DNA of 64,000 nucleotides from JACMLD01 sp044227095 (GTDB taxonomy: Bacteria; Bacteroidota; Bacteroidia; Chitinophagales; Chitinophagaceae): positions 496,001-560,000 of the forward strand of contig JBGAFV010000001.1 in NCBI GenBank assembly GCA_044227095.1, in the 5' to 3' direction. This document shows positions 1-8,183 of the stretch, one piece after another. The notes beneath the pieces are model-generated. The model saw only the letters and a program-made list of their open reading frames with translations. It was not told the origin of the DNA and did not search any database. Each line of letters opens with the position of its first letter. The stretch's first letter is position 1. The position numbers were made by a program, and so were the translations under genes.

Positions 1-117
1 GGCTTCTCTCAACCGTGCATCTTCAAGTGCTTCGCGGCTTTCATACACAGCCGGGTCTTCGCGAACAATGCTCGTTAAATGCCTATTGCCTGTATATTTT
101 TTCCCCTCTTGTTCCAT
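1..117 (-). CDS. N-terminus of unknown protein, cut by window edge
   Basis: An open frame begins with ATG at 117 and runs leftwards off the window. The 39 visible residues are hydrophilic and charged (starting MEQEGKKYTG) and contain no signal peptide or recognisable motif. I do not recognise the family. It lies just downstream of the ABC exporter on the same strand with only 50 bases between them, so the two may be cotranscribed. Confidence 0.6.
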   Translation of the reverse strand, partial: MEQEGKKYTGNRHLTSIVREDPAVYESREALEDARLREA

Positions 118-167
118 ACTACCAAATTACTAAATTTTTTGACAATTTTTAATATTGGAATGATGAT

Positions 168-2000
168 TTAAAGAGCAGGCGCAACTTTTTTTTCAAACTG
201 CATTTCGTAAAGGCGTGTATAAAAACTATTGTTTTTTATTAACTCATCGTGAGAACCCATTTCTTTTATTTCACCTTTATCAAGCACAATTATTTTATTT
301 GCTTTTCTGATTGTAGATAAACGATGAGCAATAATAATAGACGTTCTTCCGGCAATTAATTTATCAATTGCATTTTGAATAAGTTGTTCGCTGGACGTAT
401 CTACAGATGAAGTTGCTTCATCCAGCACCAATATAGAAGGATTGTACAAAAGTGCTCTTATAAAAGAAAGCAATTGGCGTTGGCCCAATGAAAGTGTGGC
501 GCCCCTTTCCATTACATTGTAATTATAACCACCAGGCAATTCCATAATAAAATCGTGCATGCCTATAAGCTTTGCAGCTTCAATTACTTTCTCATGTGTA
601 ATTGTTGCATTGCGTAAGGTTATATTATCCATAACCGAGCCCGAAAAAAGAAAAACATCCTGCAATACAATTCCTATCCTGCTTCTCAGCGTATCGAGGT
701 TATATTGTTCAATGTTTACATCATCAACTTTTATTTCTCCTTTTTGTATATGGTATAAACGATTTAATAAACTTATAATGGAAGTTTTTCCACTTCCGGT
801 ATGTCCTACAATAGCCAATGTTTCTCCAGGCTGAATAGTAAAAGAAATATTCTTAAGTACATACCGGTCATCTGTATACGCAAAATAAACCTTATCAAAT
901 TCAATTTTCCCTTTTACAACATCCGGCGTGTAATTTCCTTTTTTAGAATCCGGAATAAAATCTTCATTGTCCAGCACTTTAAACACCCTTTCCCCGGCAA
1001 TCATTCCCATCTGCAATACATTGAATTTATCCGCAATTACTCGGAGTGGTCTGAACAATAAATTCAAAAACAGAAAGAATGAAATCATTTTTCCTATCAT
1101 TGCAGCAGCTGCTGCAGGCTCTGTAGCTTGTATTAAATGCGCTTCTCTTGCTGCATACCATATTAACAAACTGGTAGATACCGCAAGAACAATTTCAACT
1201 ACAGGAAAAAAAACAGAATATGCAAAAATGGCATTGATGTTTGCGTTGCGATGATCTTTATTAATCTTTCTAAACTTGGCCGCTTCTCTTTCTTCTGCAG
1301 CAAAAGCTTGCAGCACATGCATGCCGGTTATGTGCTCCTGTACAAAAGCATTAAGTGCTGCTACGGCATTGCGCACACGGATAAAAGATTTATTAACTGC
1401 TTCCTTAAAGAAATAAGTGGCAACAATAAGCACTGGAAAAGGTGCGAGGCAGATAAGCGATAATTTCCAGTCTACCACAAACATTACAATCAATACAGAA
1501 ATAATAGAAAGCATATCGGCAATAATAGGGATCAACCCATCTGAAAAAATATCATTGATCGATTCAATGTCATTGATTGTACGTGTAGTTAGTGTTCCTA
1601 TCGGCGTTTTGTCAAATTGTGAAAGATTAAGACCAAGTATTTTATTGTATACCTGCACCCGCATATCTTTTACTACGTTTTGTCCAAGCCATGCAGTTAT
1701 ATAAGAAAAGTAAAACCTTATTATACTTTCGGCAATCAATAATACTATCTGAATAATGGTAATGGTAACTACCATTTCAAGAAAAAAATTGCGATGGCCT
1801 GCCGCTTCATCCATTCCACCTTTTACATATTTATTAATGGTAACCTGTACGAGGTATGGGCGAATAGGTGCGAGAACAGCCAGCACTACAGAGAGCGTTA
1901 AAGAAGTATAGAATTTTCTTTTGTAAGGCGCTGCAAAACGAAATACACGTTTCAGCAATGCAAAATCAAAAATCTTTTTCCTGGGCTGCGTTTCTGCCAT
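168..2000 (-). CDS. ABC-type exporter, fused permease and ATPase (MsbA-like)
   Basis: This is a half-transporter of about 610 residues, the usual length for MsbA/LmrA-type exporters that move lipids or drugs out across the inner membrane as homodimers. The N-terminal half carries about six membrane helices. The C-terminal ATPase has the Walker A motif GHTGSGKTS, the signature LSLGQRQ, the Walker B ILVLDEATSS and the switch histidine in IIIAHRLST. I chose the ATG at 2000 rather than the one at 2009 because an exact -7 promoter box (2007-2014) overlaps the upstream ATG, leaving 2000 as a nearly leaderless start. The substrate cannot be read from the sequence. Confidence 0.9.
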   Translation of the reverse strand: MAETQPRKKIFDFALLKRVFRFAAPYKRKFYTSLTLSVVLAVLAPIRPYLVQVTINKYVKGGMDEAAGHRNFFLEMVVTITIIQIVLLIAESIIRFYFSYITAWLGQNVVKDMRVQVYNKILGLNLSQFDKTPIGTLTTRTINDIESINDIFSDGLIPIIADMLSIISVLIVMFVVDWKLSLICLAPFPVLIVATYFFKEAVNKSFIRVRNAVAALNAFVQEHITGMHVLQAFAAEEREAAKFRKINKDHRNANINAIFAYSVFFPVVEIVLAVSTSLLIWYAAREAHLIQATEPAAAAAMIGKMISFFLFLNLLFRPLRVIADKFNVLQMGMIAGERVFKVLDNEDFIPDSKKGNYTPDVVKGKIEFDKVYFAYTDDRYVLKNISFTIQPGETLAIVGHTGSGKTSIISLLNRLYHIQKGEIKVDDVNIEQYNLDTLRSRIGIVLQDVFLFSGSVMDNITLRNATITHEKVIEAAKLIGMHDFIMELPGGYNYNVMERGATLSLGQRQLLSFIRALLYNPSILVLDEATSSVDTSSEQLIQNAIDKLIAGRTSIIIAHRLSTIRKANKIIVLDKGEIKEMGSHDELIKNNSFYTRLYEMQFEKKVAPAL

Positions 2001-2006
2001 AGTATA

Positions 2007-2014
2007 CAAAGATA
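2007..2014 (-). promoter_or_regulatory. Bacteroidota -7 promoter box of the ABC exporter
   Basis: The minus strand reads TATCTTTG, an exact match to TAnnTTTG, 6 bases before the ATG at 2000. No clear -33 TTG is seen at the right spacing. Confidence 0.45.
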
Positions 2015-2025
2015 GAACAAAGAGA

Positions 2026-2119
2026 AAATGTCTGATGGCTGATTTTTGGATGGCTTATAGCTTTTATATAGGATGCATGTTTCACCAAAAGAAATCATAC
2101 ATCAATACATCAGCTATTC
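2026..2119. repeat. Word-type palindromic spacer (GATGGCTGAT words)
   Basis: The spacer repeats variants of GATGGCT/TGATGG on the left (2030-2061) and their complements (ATCATACATCAATACATCAGCTA) on the right (2094-2116), so it can fold into an imperfect hairpin. It reaches from the stop codon of the gene at 2120 to the promoter of the ABC exporter. It has the same design as about ten other spacers in this window. Confidence 0.45.
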
Positions 2120-4342
2120 CTAATCGCTTTCTGTGTTTATTGCCCTGCGGTAAGCCTTTATGAATATAGCGCCGAGGTTTTTATACGGAGGAATATAATC
2201 ATCAAACTTTTCTTTTAAAGTACTGGTAGAAAATTTCTTGCCAAGGTCTTTCCACATAGGCAACCATTCAATACTTTTTCCGTTTAGCAATGTATTGTTT
2301 ATTGCCTGTAGTATAGGCTCGTTTACTGTTTTAGTACCAACCTGTTTAGATGAAATGATATGTGCATCGTTACTAATGGTAAGCACATCATTTAAGTTGT
2401 TATAACCACCGCACGAACCCAATACTACAATGCGGGCAGTTGGTTGAATGCGCTTCAATGAATATTTAACATGATAACTATGGCCGCGGTGTATAAAAAT
2501 GGTTGGCTTAAGATGCTGTGCATTGAGGTAAGCCTCCAGCTTATCCTGTGCTTTTTCATCGGGGTCATCTGGGCCATCCAGCGGACGGTTGGCAAATATC
2601 CATACTGGTTTGCCTTTTACAGATTTTACGGTTAGCCAGCTTTCATTCTCGGTCATTTTCCATTCAGCTTTATTAACAAACAACCCTTTAAAATTTGCGT
2701 AAGATGTTTGTCCGTCTTTGTCTTCATCTCCACCATAAAAAAACGCCTGCTCTATCACCCTGCCACTATCATCAGCAAGACCTTTATTGGCAACTGTATA
2801 AATGGGCGGAATACCCAGTTCCTTTGAAAGATCAACTTTCGTGGCTGTATCAGCAGATTCAAACAATGTCTTTTCCAGCCGGTATACCACCATGCCGTTT
2901 TTGTCGTTCGCCTTTACACAACGATCATAATTAAGGTTGGCTTCATCCAGCATAAATTCTGCAAGTGCTTTATTTTTTTCAACAATGCTGCTGTAAGAAT
3001 CTGCCACGTCTACTGCATCTTCAACAGAGGATAAAGAAGTTGTTTTTTCAAGCCCTATAATAAATGCTTTCATTAATGTAGTAGCATTTTCAGGAGGCAT
3101 AGATTTTAAAAGTGTATCGAGTGTATTGTATGCCGCAGACATTTTTATAAACTTGCGGAAATAATCTGCCCTTACACTCATTATAAGACTATCGCCACGC
3201 GGCGCTTTCATTTTTTCAAAGATGCGTTTAAATACCCCCAGGTAACTTGAAGTATAAATTACATCTTCGCTTGTTACGCAGAGGTAGTAAAGTTCCTGCG
3301 GCGTTAATGGTTCAAGGCATTTAAACCGAACCGGATCTGGTTCATCGTGCAGACCGTTTATTACATTTACAAATGCTTCCCTTGCTTTATTACCCAACAT
3401 AGTTGTGAGCGATTTCATTTCCATGGGCGTATCTTTTGCAGGCGAAAGCATTCTCGATGCATAAGATATTCTTGTTTTAACCAGCAATTTGTAATAGGCA
3501 ACGTTATCATCCTTTACTCTGTCTAATTCGTCAAAACTTATTTGATTGCTTAACAACTGATCAATAAACGGATAATATAGCTGTCCACTTTTACTAACCG
3601 CCATTTTTGAAATGGTACGAACAAAAGGATCATCGAGTGAGCGGATGCGTGCCCCAAGTTTATCGCCAACGGCTGCGTAATTGTAAAACTTTCTTACATC
3701 ATTGTGTGCAGCTACTTTTATAAGACTATCTGCAACAGGAATATCTGGATTGCGTTGCAAAATGGTTAGTATTTCGTTGGGATGAAGCTGTATGTATTTC
3801 TCCAGTAAAATAGGTGCCGATGCTTTTACACCTGCATTTTCGGGGAATTTGAAACAATCAATCAAAATCTTTCCTACAGCATAACTATTTTCTCTTACTA
3901 CTGGTTCTATGCTTTCATTTTTTATATCAAGCTGCATAGCTTTTTCATAAGCATTTACAAGTTCTGCTGCAATTGATATTGGAAAATCTCTTTTAAACAA
4001 ATTGGTTTTATAACCATTAAGCAGGGTTTCCAATCCCAAAATATATTTTACTTTGGAAGAATGCGATAAAACAGAATCCAACTCTATTTTTTGTTGCAAT
4101 TCATCTACCCTGTCTAATACTGCATATTCTATCTGGCCATTAATGGTGGGATCTTTTGTTAAGTTGATGGCATTGTCTTTTTTACCATCCATTTCATCTA
4201 TCGCTTTTTGCTGGGCATCTACTTTGTCGTGAAATATTACCCTTCCTTTATCGGCAATAAACCTGTAAGCAGGAAGCTGGGCCTGTGTGGTTAAACAGGT
4301 ACAGATTAGAATAATAAGGTAAGCCGGTAAAAATTTACGCAT
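2120..4342 (-). CDS. Large exported protein with candidate caspase-like C-terminus
   Basis: The protein has about 740 residues. Starting at the ATG at 4342 gives a clean signal peptide (MRKFLPAYLIILIC, then TTQAQ), and an exact -7 box lies 27 bases upstream, so I prefer it to the longer frame that opens at 4393. Most of the chain looks helical and matches no family I recognise. Near the C-terminus, two hydrophobic strands end in IHRGH (His at about 618 and 621) and VLGSCGG (Cys at about 644). This is the order His then Cys seen in clan CD peptidases (caspase, gingipain, CHAT). The spacing is shorter than in classical members, so the peptidase idea is an inference. Confidence 0.75.
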   Translation of the reverse strand: MRKFLPAYLIILICTCLTTQAQLPAYRFIADKGRVIFHDKVDAQQKAIDEMDGKKDNAINLTKDPTINGQIEYAVLDRVDELQQKIELDSVLSHSSKVKYILGLETLLNGYKTNLFKRDFPISIAAELVNAYEKAMQLDIKNESIEPVVRENSYAVGKILIDCFKFPENAGVKASAPILLEKYIQLHPNEILTILQRNPDIPVADSLIKVAAHNDVRKFYNYAAVGDKLGARIRSLDDPFVRTISKMAVSKSGQLYYPFIDQLLSNQISFDELDRVKDDNVAYYKLLVKTRISYASRMLSPAKDTPMEMKSLTTMLGNKAREAFVNVINGLHDEPDPVRFKCLEPLTPQELYYLCVTSEDVIYTSSYLGVFKRIFEKMKAPRGDSLIMSVRADYFRKFIKMSAAYNTLDTLLKSMPPENATTLMKAFIIGLEKTTSLSSVEDAVDVADSYSSIVEKNKALAEFMLDEANLNYDRCVKANDKNGMVVYRLEKTLFESADTATKVDLSKELGIPPIYTVANKGLADDSGRVIEQAFFYGGDEDKDGQTSYANFKGLFVNKAEWKMTENESWLTVKSVKGKPVWIFANRPLDGPDDPDEKAQDKLEAYLNAQHLKPTIFIHRGHSYHVKYSLKRIQPTARIVVLGSCGGYNNLNDVLTISNDAHIISSKQVGTKTVNEPILQAINNTLLNGKSIEWLPMWKDLGKKFSTSTLKEKFDDYIPPYKNLGAIFIKAYRRAINTESD

Positions 4343-4368
4343 AAAAAAGACAATCAGATAATTAAGGG

Positions 4369-4376
4369 CAAAAATA
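4369..4376 (-). promoter_or_regulatory. Bacteroidota -7 promoter box
   Basis: The minus strand reads TATTTTTG, an exact TAnnTTTG match, 27 bases before the ATG at 4342. It supports that start because the alternative upstream start would lie before the promoter. Confidence 0.45.
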
Positions 4377-4622
4377 CTACCAATACGCTGCACAAAAGCG
4401 GAAAATTGTGTTTCTGTTGAGGGTTATTTAAAAATTACTACAAAAAACACATTTACCTATTAGTTGGCAGCAATTTTTTGCTATGCGTTTTGTTCAATTC
4501 CTGATAAGAAAAGTAAGGAATGAACAATTGATTCCTGCATCTGTATACCTGCAGATGAAAGCTTACTGTATTAAGAAATTGTAAACTTAACATTATCATT
4601 TCACCGGAAAGTGCATTTAAAG

Positions 4623-4630
4623 TAGGTTTG
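4623..4630 (+). promoter_or_regulatory. Bacteroidota -7 promoter box of the two-component operon
   Basis: The sequence TAGGTTTG is an exact TAnnTTTG match 18 bases before the response regulator ATG. The -33 element is not clear. Confidence 0.4.
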
Positions 4631-4648
4631 CGCAAATAAACGGTATAC

Positions 4649-5335
4649 ATGGAAAGCAAGGGAAAAAAGATATTGATTGCAGACGACGAGCCGGATATAC
4701 TGGAAATACTACATTATAACCTCAAACAGGAAGGTTACGAGGTTTATACTGCCAAAGATGGCGATGAGGCACTTACAAAAGCCAAACAGATAAAACCAGA
4801 TCTTATTATACTGGATATAATGATGCCCAAAAAAACGGGGGTTGAAGTATGTTCTATTTTGCGGGCCCAACCCGGGTTTAAAGAAACACTCATTATATTC
4901 CTCACTGCCCTTAGCGATGAATCTTCGCAAATAAAAGGACTTGATACCGGCGCTGATGATTATGTAAGCAAACCTATCAGTACAAAAGTACTTGTAAGCC
5001 GTGTAAATGCACTCTTCCGTCGCCTGGGTAAACCGACTACAGATAGTAATAACAGTTTGCAGTTTGATAACCTGCTAATAGATCCGGTACAGTATATAGT
5101 AAAGGTGAACAATGAAGAAATGATACTGGCAAAAAAAGAATTTGAACTGCTTTATCTGCTGGCTGCAAAACCAGGTCGTGTTTTTTTGCGCAACGAAATA
5201 CTTAACCAGGTATGGGGCAATGATGTTATTGTAGGCGACCGTACTATTGATGTACATATCCGTAAAATACGCCAGAAGCTGGATATGGATTGCATTACCA
5301 CTGTAAAAGGGGTTGGTTATAAGTTCAATCTGTAG
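4649..5335 (+). CDS. OmpR/PhoB-family response regulator
   Basis: The protein has 228 residues. An N-terminal receiver domain has the acidic pocket at D12-D13 and the phosphoacceptor Asp56 in LIILDIMMP. The conserved Thr in FLTAL and Lys108 in VSKPI follow. A C-terminal winged-helix DNA-binding domain ends in the typical TVKGVGYKF. It pairs with the histidine kinase downstream across a repeat-filled spacer of 275 bases. The kinase is PhoR-like and the next 18 kb are rich in phosphorus genes, so a PhoB-type role is likely but inferred. Family membership is certain. Confidence 0.95.
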   Translation: MESKGKKILIADDEPDILEILHYNLKQEGYEVYTAKDGDEALTKAKQIKPDLIILDIMMPKKTGVEVCSILRAQPGFKETLIIFLTALSDESSQIKGLDTGADDYVSKPISTKVLVSRVNALFRRLGKPTTDSNNSLQFDNLLIDPVQYIVKVNNEEMILAKKEFELLYLLAAKPGRVFLRNEILNQVWGNDVIVGDRTIDVHIRKIRQKLDMDCITTVKGVGYKFNL

Positions 5336-5337
5336 TG

Positions 5338-5610
5338 AGTATATAGTACTCGGTATTTAGTATTTAGACCAGGTGCCTGAGAGATTGTATTGACCCGGGA
5401 TAGTAATAAGAGTCTTAGATCAAAAAATAAGTATTTAGAATCTTCGCCTGATTCTTTTTTTGCCATGTCTCAATACTTAATATTAAATACGCTGTACTTT
5501 TCAGTATAGTAAGATAAGCCTTACATCAAAAATATAAGTATTTAGTACCTTCACAACAATAGTTTTGCGCCTTGTCTGAATACTCAATACTAAATACCCA
5601 GTACTTTTAA
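5338..5610. repeat. Word-type palindromic spacer with three TAGTATTTAG modules
   Basis: The spacer fills the gap between the response regulator stop and the kinase start. A left arm (5344-5370, AGTACTCGGTATTTAGTATT, then TAGAC) is inverted relative to two right arms, at about 5467-5502 and 5574-5608, whose complements read AGTACAGCGTATTTAATATT and AGTACTGGGTATTTAGTATT. The two right modules also form an imperfect direct duplication of about 90 bases (around 5415-5502 and 5520-5608). I found no coding frame in it. Confidence 0.7.
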
Positions 5611-6657
5611 ATGGATTTTAAAAACCTTTCTCCCCGCCAGGTAGCTGCAGTAAATGCTTTATCAATATCTGTACTTGTAGCATTGGCCAATTATATTTTT
5701 ATTAAAAGCTGGTGGATTGCCATTATTACACTGGTTGTATTGTTCATCATTTCTTATTCGCTTATCAACTTTCTGCTGCAGGAATTTATTTACCGGCGTA
5801 TCAAACTCATTTATAAATTTATTTACCAAACCAAAGCCAGTAAAAAAGAAGAAACGTATTACAAATACATACTTCCCAAAAAAAGTATTGATGAGGTTAG
5901 CGAAGATGTAGAAAAATGGGCCGAACAACGCAAAGCCGAAATTGAGATACTGAAAGAAAATGAAATTTACCGCAAAGAATTTTTACAAAACCTGGCACAT
6001 GAATTTAAAACGCCCATTTTCGCTATACAGGGTTATGTAGATACATTGCTGGATGGCGCCATGGAACAACCGGAAATAAGAAAGAAATTTTTGGAAAACG
6101 CCAGTCGTAATATTGACAGGCTTGTAAACCTGATGAACGATCTTGACGAAATTTCAAAGCTGGAAAGTGGCGAGCAATTGCTGTACAAACAAAACTTTGT
6201 TATACAGGAACTGATAAAAGAAGTATTTGAATCCTTATCTATCAAGCTTGAAAAAAAACATATTGTTTGCAGTATTAAAAAAGGATGTGAAGCACCCGTG
6301 ATTGTTTTTGCTGATAAAGAAAAAATAAGACAGGTGTTGATAAACCTTGTAGAAAATGCTTTTAAATATGGTAAAACTGATGGCAATATTGTGGCCAGCA
6401 TTTATAAAACCGATGGCGAACACGTGCTTACAGAAATAAGCGACGATGGAATTGGTATTGAAGAAGAACACCTCTCCCGCATATTTGAACGCTTTTACAG
6501 AACAGATGCAGCCCGTAGCCGAGACAAAGGTGGCACAGGCCTCGGGCTTGCTATTTGCAAACATATTATAGAAGCACATGGCCAATCTATACATGTGCGC
6601 AGTACGCCAGATATAGGCACTTCTGTTGGCTTTACCCTCGATGCAAAAAAAGATTAA
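5611..6657 (+). CDS. PhoR-like membrane sensor histidine kinase
   Basis: The kinase has 348 residues. Two membrane helices (about 13-32 and 34-55) are followed by a short linker, a HisKA dimerisation domain with His130 in LAHEFKTPIFAIQGY, and a HATPase domain with the N box NLVENAFKYG and the G boxes DDGIGIEEE and GGTGLGLAI. The HisKA sequence, especially the QGYVDTLLDGA stretch, resembles PhoR of other Bacteroidota. The periplasmic loop is only a few residues long, so direct sensing of a ligand outside is unlikely. PhoR instead senses through transporter or PhoU partners. It partners with the response regulator just upstream. Confidence 0.93.
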   Translation: MDFKNLSPRQVAAVNALSISVLVALANYIFIKSWWIAIITLVVLFIISYSLINFLLQEFIYRRIKLIYKFIYQTKASKKEETYYKYILPKKSIDEVSEDVEKWAEQRKAEIEILKENEIYRKEFLQNLAHEFKTPIFAIQGYVDTLLDGAMEQPEIRKKFLENASRNIDRLVNLMNDLDEISKLESGEQLLYKQNFVIQELIKEVFESLSIKLEKKHIVCSIKKGCEAPVIVFADKEKIRQVLINLVENAFKYGKTDGNIVASIYKTDGEHVLTEISDDGIGIEEEHLSRIFERFYRTDAARSRDKGGTGLGLAICKHIIEAHGQSIHVRSTPDIGTSVGFTLDAKKD

Positions 6658-6659
6658 TC

Positions 6660-6830
6660 ATTCCTAAATAAAGTAAAGCAGATTTTCATGATTACCAAGG
6701 TTAAATAGTTTAGCCGCAGATTCGCAGATTTTTGCTGCAATACGCTAATCTGCGAATTGGCGGCCAAAGCATTAAATCTTATTAATCATCACTATCATAA
6801 AAATCAGTGTTCCATCTCTCCCGCCGCAGG
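6660..6830. repeat. Nested palindromic spacer with GCAGATTTTCATGATT word
   Basis: The outer left word GCAGATTTTCATGATT (6678-6693) is matched by an inverted, diverged partner around 6784-6810. Inside it, 6713-6730 and 6747-6764 form an 18-base inverted repeat with 16 matches around the sequence CGCAGATT. The 16-base outer word recurs exactly at 24608-24623, so it is a dispersed repeat. The spacer starts immediately after the kinase stop codon. Confidence 0.7.
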
Positions 6831-6864
6831 CGATAAATTTATTGATGATTTAATACCACTGCAA

Positions 6865-6894
6865 TTGTGTATTTTACGGTTATCAATATTTTCG
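6865..6894 (+). promoter_or_regulatory. Candidate promoter of the DUF5690 operon
   Basis: TTG at 6865-6867 is followed after 19 bases by TATTTTCG at 6887-6894, one mismatch from TAnnTTTG. It lies only 4 bases before the ATG at 6899, which would make the transcript nearly leaderless. Confidence 0.3.
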
Positions 6895-6898
6895 TTGA

Positions 6899-8182
6899 AT
6901 GCTGCAAGTTTCTGCACAAAAAAATACCATTACAAAATCTGCAACCGGCCTGTTAGTATGGGCGGCGTTTGCCAGTTTTGCTACTTATTTTTGCATGTAT
7001 GGTTTTAGAAAACCATTTAGTGCCACAACTTTTGACGGAGAAAAAGCCTTTGGCATTTCTTTAAAATCTGCACTGGTTGTAGCACAGGTATTTGGTTACA
7101 TGACTGCTAAGTTTATAGGCATAAAATTTATTTCGGAAGTTAATAAAGCCAAACGTGCATTATACATTTTAGGTTTAATAGGCACTGCAGAACTAAGTTT
7201 ATTGCTATTGGGCTTAGTGCCAAAACCATTTAATGTTTTTTTTCTTTTCACCAACGGACTTTCGCTCGGGCTTATATGGGGGCTTGTTTTTAGTTTTATA
7301 GAAGGAAGAAAATTTACCGACCTCCTAGCACTTATACTCAGCACCAATTTTATTTTTAGTTCAGGTGTTGCAAAAAGTATTGGCAGGGTTTGTATAGAAT
7401 ATTGGAAGATACCCGAAATATATACACCCTTTGTTGCAGGCTTGTTGTACGTTCCGCTGCTTTTACTGGCAGTTTGGATGCTTACAAAAATACCTCCGCC
7501 TACAGAAGAAGAAACCAGGAGCCGTGGCGTAAGAGTAACCATGAATGCCAAAGAACGCATAGCCTTATTTAAAAAATTTACTGCCGGTCTTGTAGCTATT
7601 ACTGTTTTAAACCTGCTGCTAACTATATTGCGAGATGTAAAAGATAATTATGGTGTTGAGATACTGCGTACACTAAAACCTTCTTTTAAACCAGCCATTT
7701 TTACACAAATGGAAACGATAGCAGCTGTTGCTGTGTTACTTTTACTTTTATTGCTCACTGGTTTTAAAAATCATTTCAAAAGTATTGCCGCACATCACAT
7801 TGCTATTGGTTGCGGACTTTGCATTGTTTTGTTTTCTGCTTTGTTTCTACGGCTGCAATTGCTGGATCCTGTATTTAACCTTATTGTATATACCATCGGG
7901 CTGTATGTTTGCTATAATACATTGCAATGCTTATTCCTCGACAGATTTATATCTGCATTTAAAGTAAAAGGCAATATTGGGTTCTTCTTTTATTTTATGG
8001 ATTCAATTGGTTATTTGGGAAGCTGTTTTATTATTGTCAATAAAGAAGTATTCAGTCCTAAAATAAACTGGCTTAGCTATTTCCTTAACATCAGTTTTAT
8101 ATTAGCAGTTATTGGAATTATCAGCATACTTTTTTCCTGGATATATTTTAAGAACAAATACAAATCCAACGTTTTTAATTGA
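6899..8182 (+). CDS. DUF5690-family polytopic membrane protein, candidate phosphonate transporter
   Basis: The protein has 427 residues, about eleven to twelve predicted membrane helices and an MFS-like layout with a basic cytoplasmic loop near residues 205-225. The N-terminal region (FASFATYFCMYGFRKPF) matches what I know of DUF5690, a Bacteroidota family without an assigned function. Its stop codon is one base before the ATG of a TIGR03364-type FAD oxidoreductase, so the two are translationally coupled. A PhnZ-like phosphonate oxygenase lies convergently nearby. I infer that it imports an aminophosphonate or related amine; this is untested. There is no ATP-binding motif, so transport would be secondary. 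Confidence 0.8.
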   Translation: MLQVSAQKNTITKSATGLLVWAAFASFATYFCMYGFRKPFSATTFDGEKAFGISLKSALVVAQVFGYMTAKFIGIKFISEVNKAKRALYILGLIGTAELSLLLLGLVPKPFNVFFLFTNGLSLGLIWGLVFSFIEGRKFTDLLALILSTNFIFSSGVAKSIGRVCIEYWKIPEIYTPFVAGLLYVPLLLLAVWMLTKIPPPTEEETRSRGVRVTMNAKERIALFKKFTAGLVAITVLNLLLTILRDVKDNYGVEILRTLKPSFKPAIFTQMETIAAVAVLLLLLLLTGFKNHFKSIAAHHIAIGCGLCIVLFSALFLRLQLLDPVFNLIVYTIGLYVCYNTLQCLFLDRFISAFKVKGNIGFFFYFMDSIGYLGSCFIIVNKEVFSPKINWLSYFLNISFILAVIGIISILFSWIYFKNKYKSNVFN

Positions 8183-8183
8183 T

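Larger units (their letters stand above)
4343..4648. other. Divergent intergenic region
   Basis: About 300 bases separate the exported protein (leftward) from the response regulator (rightward). I see a -7 box for each direction (4369-4376 and 4623-4630) and nothing else with support. A 68-codon frame on the minus strand here overlaps the response regulator start and has no family resemblance. Confidence 0.5.

Noticed and set aside
4453..4659. A 68-codon leftward frame before the response regulator
   Set aside because: It overlaps the regulator's start and promoter, has no family resemblance and no start signal; it is chance.
5338..5610. CRISPR array
   Set aside because: The repeated words are inverted, of varying length and without regular spacers; no cas genes are present.
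6757..7008. An 83-codon frame before DUF5690
   Set aside because: It starts in palindromic repeat sequence and runs out of frame into DUF5690.
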